From Salisapilia sapeloensis (Eukaryota > Oomycota > Peronosporomycetes > Peronosporales > Salisapiliaceae): 56,121 nt of DNA. The notes beneath the pieces are model-generated. The model worked only from the letters and a program-made list of their open reading frames with translations, was not told where the DNA came from and did not search any database. The stretch lies in contig JAADVB010000114.1 in the NCBI GenBank assembly GCA_023334545.1, positions 1 to 56,121 of the forward strand, written 5' to 3'. A program made the translations under genes and the position numbers. Shown one piece after another: positions 23,854 to 33,298 of this stretch. The stretch's first letter is position 1. Each line of letters opens with the position of its first letter.

Positions 23854-24897
23854 ATGGTCAGCGCAGACGAACTCAAGCACAGCATCGTTGGTCTTGGTAA
23901 CCCGCTCCTCGACATTGTCGCTGATGTCGACGAAGCTCTCCTCCAAAAGTACGACCTAAAGCTCGACAATGCTATCCTGGCCGAGGACAAGCACCTTCCG
24001 CTCTACGACGAGCTCGCGAGCAAGTACAACCCCAAGTTCATCGCCGGTGGTGCCACCCAGAACGGTATCCGTGTGGCTCAGTGGATGCTCAAGCACATCC
24101 AGCCGTCAGCTACGTCCTTCTTCGGAAGCGTCGGCCAGGACGAGCACGCCAAGACGCTCCAGGAGTGCGCCGAAGGTGACGGTGTCCGCGTTCACTACAT
24201 GCAGCAGTCTTCTGCCGCTACGGGAACGTGCGCCGTGTGCGTCAAGGACAATGAGCGATCGCTCGTGGCCAACCTCTCTGCTGCCAACATGTTGGAGCCG
24301 AGCCACCTCGACAGCGACTACAGCAAGCAGATCATCTCCGAGGGTAAGATCTTCTACGTCGCCGGCTTCCCGCTCACGGTCACGCCGGAAAGCGTCTTGA
24401 AGATCGCCGAGCACGCCGCATCGAACGACAAGGTCTTCATGATGAACCTCGCCGCTCCGTTCATCGTCAGCGTCTTCAAGGACCCGCTCATGCAGGTCAT
24501 GGAGTACGCCGACTACGTCTTTGGTAACGAGACCGAAGCCAAGGAGCTCGGTAAGGTACAGGGATGGGGCGAAGATATTAAGGAGATCGCTCTCAAGGCC
24601 TCTCAGCTGCCGAAGAAGTCGAGCACCCGCGGCCGCACCGTCATCTTCACGCAGGGCGCTGAACAGACAATCGTCGCGCGTGACGGCAAGGTCGAGACCC
24701 ACGCCGTGCCTCAGATGGACACGTCCAAGATCATCGACTCGAACGGCGCCGGAGATGCCTTCGTCGGAGGTTTCCTCTCGCGCTTTGCTCTCGGCAAGTC
24801 CATTGCCGACTGCGTCCAGGCTGGCCACTGGTCTGCGCAGGTGGTCATCACCTGCTCGGGCTGTGCCTTCCCGAAGGAGTGCACCTACAAGGATTAA
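23854..24897 (+). CDS. ADK: adenosine kinase
   Basis: An intronless 347-residue reading frame starting MVSADELKHSIVGLGNPLLD. It has the PfkB-family features of adenosine kinase: the N-terminal GNPLLDIVADVD, the substrate loop FIAGGATQNGIRVAQWML, and the C-terminal catalytic signature DSNGAGDAFVGGFLSRF with the catalytic Asp in GAGDA. Length matches eukaryotic ADK (about 345). It phosphorylates adenosine to AMP with ATP, serving purine salvage and keeping the methyl cycle running by removing the adenosine released from S-adenosylhomocysteine. An open frame extends upstream to 23644, but that stretch is promoter and leader by family comparison. Codon choice is strongly biased to C/G-ending codons, which suggests high expression. 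Confidence 0.95.
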   Translation: MVSADELKHSIVGLGNPLLDIVADVDEALLQKYDLKLDNAILAEDKHLPLYDELASKYNPKFIAGGATQNGIRVAQWMLKHIQPSATSFFGSVGQDEHAKTLQECAEGDGVRVHYMQQSSAATGTCAVCVKDNERSLVANLSAANMLEPSHLDSDYSKQIISEGKIFYVAGFPLTVTPESVLKIAEHAASNDKVFMMNLAAPFIVSVFKDPLMQVMEYADYVFGNETEAKELGKVQGWGEDIKEIALKASQLPKKSSTRGRTVIFTQGAEQTIVARDGKVETHAVPQMDTSKIIDSNGAGDAFVGGFLSRFALGKSIADCVQAGHWSAQVVITCSGCAFPKECTYKD

Positions 24898-25200
24898 GTA
24901 GTTCCGCTCGTTATTGCCACTGGAGTCTGCTCATCTGTCCGTCAGTCGATTCGTACGGTCGCACGAGTCTGGCTTTCGCTTCCTCGTTTGAATCAAATTG
25001 AAGTGGAATCGAAGCCTTGGATCGACGCACAGTATAGCTTCTTATCGATAAACAAGAACTCTCATTTTGGTTGGATAAACCACATTGTCTCGTGTACACT
25101 AGCGTTGTATCTATTTATATCGACTTTGGATCAGCTGCAGAGGAAGAGATCGGCGTCTTATACTTGTCTTCATTTGTCAATTCACACGAAGCGCAGTCGT
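24898..25200. other. intergenic spacer
   Basis: About 300 bp between adenosine kinase and the ciliary-type gene, both rightward. The downstream gene's frame is open back to 24988, but the ATG at 25201 is the better start. No motif is recognised. Confidence 0.4.
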
Positions 25201-26193
25201 ATGAGCGGATACCAAGGCTTCAAGTCGTTCTCCGTCCAGCCGTGTCCGACGCTCAAGCCTGGCGACAGCTACGTCTATCGAGCCAACAAGTTTGCTGCCA
25301 TGGGCTCGCACATCGTTCTCGCACCGTCCGCAAACCGACTAGGAGATGCTCGTTTCCAGTCAGTAGCTACGCAGGATGGTTCACTCGTCCAGCCATCGCA
25401 TTACCATTCTCCCAAAAAGTACTCTTGTGCTCCTATCGCTAAAGAGTTGGTCTCGAAGCCTTTCATCGCGCAGACCATCCATCAGCAAGATTTTACTTGC
25501 TTGCACACAGATCTGCAAGTGCTTTCCAGCGTTTCGATCGAGAGGATGCAAACGGCATTTGAAGAAGTAGCAGGAGGATCCCAACAGCATACGATCTCCG
25601 CGACACAAATCCCGTTTGTGCTTACGAAGGCAGTGGATGGTCAACAACTTCCATCACTTCGGGAAATTACGCGGCAACTACAAACGATTGCTGGTCCAGA
25701 AGTGGACATCTCATGGACACGTTTTAGAGGTGCATTGGATCAAGTACTACAGAGAAACTGTTTAACGCGGGAGAAAGGTGGTGGATTGAGCAAAGCGGAG
25801 ATTGTGCAGGTCATTCCGACGACAACACCGAGCAGTAGCCACTACATGGACTATGGCCGATACGGGGATCGACCTGGTGAAAGACCATATATGGAAAAGG
25901 GAGGGATGATGTCAACTACGGACGACATACAGAAAGGCACGACCAAGCAGACGCACCAGATCCCAGGTTACTGCGGCTTCCTGCCTCATACAAGTCACAA
26001 CCCGCATGCCGTTGCCCAGGCAGACGGAACTCATCTTCGCACTGCTGCCGTGGATCTTCGACTCTATCACAGTGCTAACATTCCTGGATATCTGGGTCAT
26101 CGGCCAGTTGACTGCGTAAACTACCGAGGCGAGTGTCGAGCTGGAAGCGACAAAACGACAACGGCAGGAGAGAGCTATCGACCTCATAACTAA
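25201..26193 (+). CDS. probable flagellar/ciliary microtubule-associated protein
   Basis: A single exon of 330 residues from the ATG at 25201 (MSGYQGFKSFSV). The C-terminal half carries short turn-rich motifs IPGYCGFLPHTSHN and IPGYLGHRPVDCVN, and the segment before them ends with QKGTTKQTHQIPGY. Such IPGY-x-GH/F-P repeats are typical of small proteins that line axonemal microtubules (the FAM166/CIMIP2-like and related inner proteins). A central region of paired helices (RMQTAFEEVAGG, SLREITRQLQTIAG) resembles EF-hand-like folds without clear calcium loops. The likely place is the zoospore flagellum; this is inferred from motif style, not from an alignment. It converges on VPS33 with 53 bp between stops. 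Confidence 0.55.
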   Translation: MSGYQGFKSFSVQPCPTLKPGDSYVYRANKFAAMGSHIVLAPSANRLGDARFQSVATQDGSLVQPSHYHSPKKYSCAPIAKELVSKPFIAQTIHQQDFTCLHTDLQVLSSVSIERMQTAFEEVAGGSQQHTISATQIPFVLTKAVDGQQLPSLREITRQLQTIAGPEVDISWTRFRGALDQVLQRNCLTREKGGGLSKAEIVQVIPTTTPSSSHYMDYGRYGDRPGERPYMEKGGMMSTTDDIQKGTTKQTHQIPGYCGFLPHTSHNPHAVAQADGTHLRTAAVDLRLYHSANIPGYLGHRPVDCVNYRGECRAGSDKTTTAGESYRPHN

Positions 26194-26246
26194 GCGAGGA
26201 ACGCGTACTATTAATTTGATTTGCTAATGAAACCTTTTACTCGATG

Positions 26247-28116
26247 CTATCTATAATCGGATTCGCTTGTGATGGAGTCATCGTGCAGCGGAAGGTTAGC
26301 GCTCGGCGCAAACTCTGTTTCGGGAAGCTTGCTTGCCTCAATGCTCTTCAAAAATGACATCACTGACGTAACATGCGTTGTTGCAACGATTATCCTGCAG
26401 TCATCTAGACACATAGCACAATTAACAAGCGAATGAGCTGTATGAGGTTACTGACGACGTACATTGTCGACCGATCCATCGCAAAGCTGCCAGCTCCATG
26501 TATGAAATGCCTCCAATGAAGCAAACCACCATCGCTTTAGGCCTCTGGAAACTGAACGGACCCGAGTGCGAGTTTTCCAGTGACAGCTCGGTACGTGGTC
26601 CTGGTATCCGACGTACTACATCGTCGAACGGTTTCCAGCTTCCGCTCTTGACAATCGCTTTTACAAGCATGCAGGAGATGGGAGCATATCCTGAGGATAC
26701 AAATGCTGGATTCTCAGGGTCATGAACGTTGACTTCAAGATCAATACAACCGAGCTTCAATGCGACTTGCCGAAAGGTGGAGAGAGGCTCGCCGACTTGA
26801 TACATCTTTCGTTTCAAAGCATTGACAGACAACATTCCCATTCGCTCAAATCGATTTAGGATGGTATATTGGTCTGCGCCATAATTGCTTGCTAAAATTT
26901 GCTTGAGACGAAAGAACTCTTCCGGCCGGAATCCGTCATTGACGGCATTGTACAAACACATTACCCGAAGGATGCTGACGAAGGATTGCCCTGTGCTAAC
27001 TCGTCTTTGCACTTCCTGAATTACATTTACTTCTCCAGCTATGATGGCTCGATCAAGCCACCATTCATCGCGAAGGTCGGACCACTTCTTCGACTCATGC
27101 AGTCGCTCCATCATGTCAGTATGGTGCTCGACATGTTTCTGTCTTTGCTTTAATTGTGGCATCGACTGTACGAATGAATGGATTTCCGAAGTCTCGGCAT
27201 CAGCACTACTACGATTGAACTCAGCAAAAGACTTTTTTAGCTCCTTTGCTTGTGTTTGAAGGATGGTAGGAATAGCGTGAATGTGCTGACTTCGAAGTTG
27301 CTGGTACAACGGGTCATCTTTCTTTCCACTCACGCCTTCTGTATCCAGTCCAAGCTCGCACAGAAGCGCAGCGTAAGTGAGTGGAATGCTCACCGCTGAA
27401 GCAAAGTCTATACTTCGATCAAGCAGTATCAATGTTTCTGGTGCTTCATCGCAGGACGAGTCCTGTATTTCTCCTGAATGGCTTGGTGGACTAGACAGAG
27501 TAGGCATCTCTTCTGACTTTCTCGTCACAAATTCCTGCAAAACTTCCATCGCTAACTCACCTTTGGCTTTGATCCTTTTAAAGGGCGCATAAGCCTGCTC
27601 GAAGAGCACCAGTGCATCAGCAATGTCATGGACATCTGATAGATCATCGTCGATATAGCATGCTGTGAGGCACTTTTCTCGCTCTAATGTTAATAGATCG
27701 TTGTCCAGTGCAAGAAACGTTGGGGGTATGGTCTCCAAGGTAGCATAGTTGTACACATTAAGCTCCATTAGTATTTCTTGAGAACGAGCGAGCCATTGAC
27801 CAATACAAATCATTGTCACATGCATCCCTTTGTGTGCTCTCCAGCGATCAAAGTGAAGTGCCACCTCCTTGACGTCGGTCGAGTTAGGCAAGTGGACGTA
27901 CGTAAACCTGCTATTGTCATCTAAAGCATCGAGTTCTTCATTTAAGTGGTGCAAGTTGAAGGAATCATTCCACGTCGATATCGGTAGAAGCTTCTCGAGT
28001 TTGTTTGACAAGAAGAGCAATTGGCACCCACAGTCTTCTTCCTGCCTAGATAACACATCCTTTACATTCTTTTGCACGAGATACTGCAGCGATGATGCCC
28101 AATCTGTAGATGACAT
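26247..28116 (-). CDS. VPS33: VPS33-type Sec1/Munc18 protein (HOPS/CORVET subunit)
   Basis: Two exons, 28116..26463 and 26404..26247 (58 bp intron), encode 603 residues, the normal VPS33 size. Family marks include ETLILLDRSIDFASAVSIPL then TYAALLCELG in the middle, LRVMCLYNAVNDGFRPEEF, and the C-terminal MVVCFIGGISYMELAALRWI. Splicing at 26463/26404 adds RQYDCRIIVATTHVTSVM, the expected conserved end, and replaces a false stop at 26422. VPS33 clasps SNARE bundles within the HOPS and CORVET complexes and drives fusion at late endosomes and vacuoles. It works in the same endolysosomal pathway as the V-ATPase gene 6 kb away, though the two are not arranged as a functional unit. Confidence 0.88.
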
Positions 28117-28261
28117 CGATCCAAGTGTCTTTTTAATCTTAAAATGCGTTTCATCTTTATTGTTTATTTAGATTTAAGTTTTCAGTCTACGTTTGATAAA
28201 TGGGTATGATGGATGAGAGCAACACGATTGAAACTCGGGCCTCGTCACCATAGTTCACTTG

Positions 28262-29962
28262 TTATTGCTTTGGCTTGGCGATGCAACTGAGCCGTTTTCT
28301 AGCACAAGTCATCATCGAGGGTGTGGGACGGATATCATCATCTTCAAGAGGGTTATCGACGTACCCTTTTATTTCCAATTCTTCATATGAAGGCTTTGAT
28401 GTTCCTTGGTCCTTTGCAGCTTGGCTTACCATGCTCAGCGGTACTGGTTTGAAGGACACGCTCCGACGGTCGATGATCGTATTGGAGCAGACCTTAGGCA
28501 ACTTGGTGGTCACTTGCCTCGCACAATAAAACCCGCTTGAAAACTCCGATCTATGGACCAATTCGTACGGAGCCTCATACATAAACCCATGGGCAATGTT
28601 GATTGTTACATGTGGCTAGTTCGAATGGCTCGTGGTCGGATCGGCTTTCTCTATAGGTTTAGCGAAATTCATCGATTTCTCCTAGACACCACCTGGTAAG
28701 TAGATAGCTTTCGGTTTGCCATGCTCGCGTATAATTGGCGTGTTTGCCAGCCGTGGTATTAACGACGTTGGAAGCACTATATCGACCTCATCGATATACA
28801 AATTGTCGGACGCATGGCTATTCGTCGAGTTCGTTGAAGTGGTGGATGTCGCCATGACTTTATCCGCCACGCTGTTCGTGATTGATTCATCGCTTGGGTA
28901 ATCTTCGATGTCAATCTTATCTTGATCCTTCTTGCTGCAAGCACCACTAGTAGCGATTGTGAAGTACTTGTCCGTGCATGCTTTGGCACGCTGAGGGAGA
29001 TTGACAGCGCTGGAGAGCAGAGAGAGAGTCGACTTCATTGATGGGATTAAACTTTGGTTGATACCAACAGGATTGATGTTTGGCGACGGAATAAGATCTG
29101 CCTAATTACTAGAGTCCGAATGATGCGCCGAAGTGTCCTCGTTGACTTCAATGACGGTCGAAACCTCCAGATCCACCTCGGTCGATGCATCTTCGGATTT
29201 CCATTCAAAGTAAACGCTTCAGGTCTCTTTCACATCGAGAGCACAGCTACGGAGCACCCTGCTCAAAGCATAGGAAAGTTGGGCGATTGCCCAGATTAGT
29301 ACGGGGACAGCGAAGACTAGGCACGCGAGGTTTCCAGTTACTAGGGAAGAAGAGTTTGCTTCGATATCCTGAGTGTTTGCCGTCAACTTCGTTGAAATGG
29401 CGAATTAAGGCGTCGAGTTTGCGTTTCCCGCCACAAAAAACGGCACGACATGAGATAGAAAGGCAATGGTGTCTTTAGCAGTGGCGTGGTCGCCGAAGAA
29501 GCTGAAAATATAGTTGGTGTTCACGTTTTCATGTACGTAGGCTTCTAGGTTGCCTTGGCGTCAAAATATCAGCATTGTTATCTGTAGACTGCATTTTCGA
29601 CAATGAGAGAGCAAGGTGGAGGTGACCACGGTAAGCTACAAGAGACTCGTACGCCGGCTGAAGATCTTATGCAGCATATATGGGGCACTTGAATAAAGTA
29701 TGTATAGTGTGGTGTTATCCGAGGCAAACGAATTTCAAAAGCCGTTTGTGCGAGACTTGTGTTCGTCAATGGAAAGCAGGGTATCGACCAGCAATTCGGA
29801 TAGCTTAACAGGGGTTTTAGGTTTGTAAACACTCCACTGATGCATCATTCGAAACTCGGAGTTTGATTTGGCTCGTGTATACCTCCAAGCATCTTCAAGG
29901 GTCAAGTAATGGAAATTGGCCTGAGCGTGGTCTCGAATAAAAGCTTTAGTAGAAGCTTCTAC
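28262..29962 (-). pseudogene. decayed reading frame: one frame, eight internal stops
   Basis: A single minus-strand frame stays readable for about 1.7 kb but is cut by eight stops (plus-strand positions 29735-29737, 29636-29638, 29561-29563, 29405-29407, 29219-29221, 29102-29104, 28682-28684 and 28616-28618). The pieces look like protein: AWRYTRAKSNSEFRMMHQW, VKLSELLVDTLLSIDEHKS, a membrane-helix-like ACLVFAVPVLIWAIAQLSYA, an acidic Ser/Thr-rich region, and YEAPYELVHRSEFSSGFYC. No frameshift was seen. Introns could be drawn around several stops, but every one would have to be a multiple of three, so decay by nonsense mutation is simpler. No family is recognised; the ancestor was probably a membrane protein. 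Confidence 0.45.
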
Positions 29963-30321
29963 TCAGCACATGTAGTTGTGAAAAATGCTTTAACGAGAGT
30001 AATTGTTGGATTCTTCCAACAAATTTCAATAGAAACGAATGGTGTCTTTGGCGCATTCACTGAAGCGACGCTGCATCTCCTAGCTTTCAAAAAAGAAAAC
30101 CGGTGACAGACAATTTTCTCCTCGTACTTAGAAACTGCATCGCATACACTGTCTTACGCTACATCATACTATGTATACTTCCTTATTCGAGTAAGTATTG
30201 GCTACCTACAGTGACGTCCTTCGCTCTTGCTACAGCAATCAAGGCTGACAGTATACGGTGTACCTTGAGCAGTCGTAGACGTACTTGGGCCTTCTAGAGG
30301 CGAAGGAATGCCATGCAGACA
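29963..30321. other. gene-poor spacer
   Basis: Continues upstream of the decayed frame with AT-rich sequence and many stops in all frames. Short protein-like pieces may be further remains of the same dead gene, but I could not follow a frame. Confidence 0.35.
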
Positions 30322-30806
30322 CTCTGGACCAGCCCACTAGACATTCTTGAGCATGCTCTATCCGTATATCCCAAAATTGGAATTTTGAAAAACAAAAGTT
30401 TTGGTGGTCGACTCGAGCTCGCTACGTTGGGTTCATCTGTCCTCGGGCAGGAGAATCCAATTGGGTTCCAAAGAGTTTAATTAAATAAATTCTTTGTTAA
30501 AAAAAGCTCGCTACGTTGGGTTTTGCGTTCGAGGATGTTGTGTTGGCAGCTTGGCTGCTCTGAGGCATACAAAAAGCTAGTCACTCAAACCAACAACGCC
30601 GACTGTAAGGAAAGTGTTGCGAATTCTGGACTCACTAGCTTTTTGTATGATCTCGAACAGTCCGGGGATGAAGCGAACACTGGAGCATGCGGACAACGAG
30701 GTAGCGATCGAGAGTCGATCACCAAAACTTTTGTTTTTCGAATGTCCAATTTTGACATGGATAGATAGAGCGCACTCCAAAGTGTCTAATGGGATGGCCT
30801 AGAGGC
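30322..30806. repeat. foldback (inverted-repeat) element, MITE-like
   Basis: The sequence at about 30322-30435 returns as an imperfect inverted copy at about 30690-30806: CTCTGGACCAGCCCACTAGA on the left matches the complement of the right end, and GAAAAACAAAAGTTTTGGTG (30387-30406) matches inverted at 30720-30739. Nested inside is a second inverted pair, CATACAAAAAGCTAGTCACTC (30566-30586) against 30629-30649. The left arm also holds a 17-bp direct repeat, GCTCGCTACGTTGGGTT, at 30417 and 30506. The whole forms a roughly 485 bp near-palindrome with no coding capacity, like a foldback or miniature inverted-repeat transposon. No clear target-site duplication was found. Confidence 0.6.
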
Positions 30807-31031
30807 TCTACGTGTGATTCCTTGCTTCGTGAGAGCTCACTGAAAAACGATCCATCTTTTCAAGCTAGCATTGACTTGAAGTTTGTAGTAGCACACCTCA
30901 AGATTGAACGCGAAAGGTCAGAGCATCGGAAATGGAAGTTCACGAGTAGATTAACGACAGAGCGAGTACGTATAGCAAGCTTTTGACACCCTTGGAGAAA
31001 TACACAGGAGCTAGTTGATGTGATCTACTTC
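30807..31031. other. spacer between foldback element and coding remnant
   Basis: About 225 bp next to the inverted repeat. No feature recognised. Confidence 0.3.
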
Positions 31032-31501
31032 TTAGCGACTTGAGATCGGTCTCGCAATGACCCTCTTCGTTTCGGAGGAGGCCGTGTTGGATGGCCTGAC
31101 CTCGTAAATGGTGATATTTTGATCGTTTGAAGAGCATGATGGTAGGTGAAAGTTTTGGATTTTAATGATTTTAGTGAGCATGATGACGGACGCGTCTAAT
31201 CGAATACATAGGCCAAGAAGCTTTGTTGTTGACGGTTGAAGCTCGTGAACGAAGTTAATCCATTTGTTGACCATTAAATCAACAACCTGCAAATACCTAT
31301 GGCGTCAATCGCTAAGATTTCGTTTAAAAACTTTTCGACGCATATCACGCTGTCGATAGCAGGGCTGTCCATCAGTGTATGCTGATTTGTTTCTGTCAAG
31401 CAAGTATAATTGAAAGGGGTTTTTAAAGCAAGGACTTCTTTAGCCCATTTTTTGACTGGAAACTTGATAGAAATCGGCCTGGCGAGACTGAACATGAGCA
31501 A
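31032..31501 (-). pseudogene. frameshifted coding remnant
   Basis: Two minus-strand frames abut near 31280-31292. The first reads TCLTETNQHTLMDSPAIDSV then EKFLNEILAIDAIG; the second continues VVDLMVNKWINFVHELQP and ITIYEVRPSNTASSETKRVI to a stop at 31032. Together they look like one protein broken by a small frameshift, but no family is recognised and a missed intron is possible. The stretch lies in the gene-poor block beside the foldback repeat, consistent with decay. Confidence 0.3.
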
Positions 31502-32232
31502 ATCTTTCTTACCTGCTCATCTTGATATATCTGCTCAAAAGCGAGTATCAATTAAAGAGGTGTCTACCGAAGTATATTAATATATAAAAGGATATGCAAG
31601 TACCGTACTTTAACGAATATATCACATAATGAAGGTACTTGCGAACTTTGGATATGACCAGCGCCGCCAAGTTTTCTCAAAGCGCTTGCGAAAGACCAGC
31701 CAAGAATCCTACCTTTAAAACCCCATAGCAGCTTATCTTTAAATCTTACATTGTTTTGAACTCTGGAGACGGAGAGGCTAAAAGTCGGCAAACGCCCTTC
31801 AACGCTACTTTTGTGACGACAAGCTCTACTCATCCCATCGCTATGCAAACGTTTCAACGCTGCCAACGACAAATTCCTTGATCTTGATGTCAAAACAAGT
31901 ATTCAAGAGCAGTTCCGCAAAGCTAAACTACAGTCGCAATACCTTCTCCATCCTTACTTGACTCCACTCTTCCACCACCCCAAGTTTCTACATGACAAGA
32001 TTGCGATTGGGCGCCTGACATCGAGGTTTTTCCAAGTCTAACACCATTTCATGACCCAATAAGAACAATACGGTGCTATCAAATGCATTCAACTCTTATT
32101 ACGACGTTTCTACCTACACCAAAATGACTATACCGTATCCTAGCGCACCCAACATAGCGAATAGCGCCCAGTTCATCCATTGTCCATTCGCGCGCTTTTG
32201 CTTCCTTCAACCCACTTTTCCCGGTTCGTAAC
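31502..32232. other. gene-poor spacer
   Basis: About 730 bp before the RING-like gene. A minus-strand open frame (31564-31893) and plus-strand fragments are present without recognisable domains; they may be more coding remains. The last 150 bp should contain the promoter of the RING-like gene. Confidence 0.35.
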
Positions 32233-33276
32233 GTGGCACACATAACGTCGAAGTTGATGCTTGCACCTTCACTCACCAACCTACCTCCGATGGAAGCGAA
32301 GCGACCGTCCTCGTGCGCTACGTGCGGGTCAACCGGAGCGTTCCTGGAGCTCCCGACGTGCGGACATCGCTTTCACGCCCGATGCATCTTCTCCTGGCCT
32401 ATCGACCACTGTGAAGCGTGCTCCACCAAGGCATCCACCGTCGTGGTCTGCCGGCCTTTTCTAGGCAAACGCAACGCCATGTCGCGCAAAGGCAAGTGGG
32501 GTGCTGATGAACATGCGTACGCGAATCTAATGATGAAGCAGTTCCAACGCGGTGCTCTACCTCTCCCAAATGGCCTCCACCTCCGCACTTTTCTCTCCAA
32601 CCTCTTGCAATGCGACCCGCTCCGTGTGACCAAGAAATACGCTGGGCAAGCCATCGGGAAGCAGAACTTCCAGTTGCAACAAGAACGTGGCTACTGCTTC
32701 AACGTCCACGTGAACCTTCAGAAGAAAATATCGAGACTGCGCAACCACTACTATTGGCACATCCAGTCGCACGAGAAGGACGCCAAGTCGATCAACGAGC
32801 TCAAGGACGCGGAAGCAGACTACTGGATCGCCGAGTTCCTTAAATTCGCGAAAGCTATGAACCAGCCTGTGGATGCACCTGCTGAAGCCTTGGCTGCCGC
32901 GACGAAGAAGAAACGACAGAGGAGACAGGTGCCTGTGCTTCGAACCAAGAGTAGTAAGACGGACACAGACAGTCGCCCGAGCTCAGCGTCATCATCGGAA
33001 GAAGTCGAAAGACCGCCGTGGGAAGTCCACATGTCCCAGAGCCAAGAGAGTTCTTTCGCACCGAGCGCAGCCACCAAACGATCTGTGTCTCCCCTCGGCT
33101 TTGACGAGTGGGACGACCCGACGCTGAGCATCGTCCAGACACTGGAGAACCTGCGCGCAACCATCCAGTTCTCGCAAGAAGAGACACCGACGGTCGTGGC
33201 GAGTCAACCGGACTCGATGGAAGAGCTCGGGACATCCATCGACACGTTTACTCCTCCGGAAGTCGCACAACCGTAA
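32233..33276 (+). CDS. RING-like zinc-finger protein with stramenopile-type domain
   Basis: An intronless frame of 347 residues if the first ATG (32233) is used; ATGs at 32257 and 32290 are equally plausible starts. Residues 28-65 form a RING-like finger: CATCGSTGAFLELPTCGHRF then HARC and DHCEAC. A second conserved block follows: RKGKWGADEHAYANLMMKQF, LPNGLHLRTFLSNLLQCDPL, RVTKKYAGQAIGKQ. This block, which I recall from uncharacterised oomycete and diatom proteins, looks like a DNA-binding-type helical domain. A KKKRQRRQ nuclear signal and an acidic Ser-rich tail follow. It may be a nuclear regulator or E3-like protein; function is unproven. Its stop is 22 bp from the PHD-homeodomain gene's stop. 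Confidence 0.7.
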   Translation: MAHITSKLMLAPSLTNLPPMEAKRPSSCATCGSTGAFLELPTCGHRFHARCIFSWPIDHCEACSTKASTVVVCRPFLGKRNAMSRKGKWGADEHAYANLMMKQFQRGALPLPNGLHLRTFLSNLLQCDPLRVTKKYAGQAIGKQNFQLQQERGYCFNVHVNLQKKISRLRNHYYWHIQSHEKDAKSINELKDAEADYWIAEFLKFAKAMNQPVDAPAEALAAATKKKRQRRQVPVLRTKSSKTDTDSRPSSASSSEEVERPPWEVHMSQSQESSFAPSAATKRSVSPLGFDEWDDPTLSIVQTLENLRATIQFSQEETPTVVASQPDSMEELGTSIDTFTPPEVAQP

Positions 33277-33298
33277 TTTAAAAACGAAAAAAGCTCTT

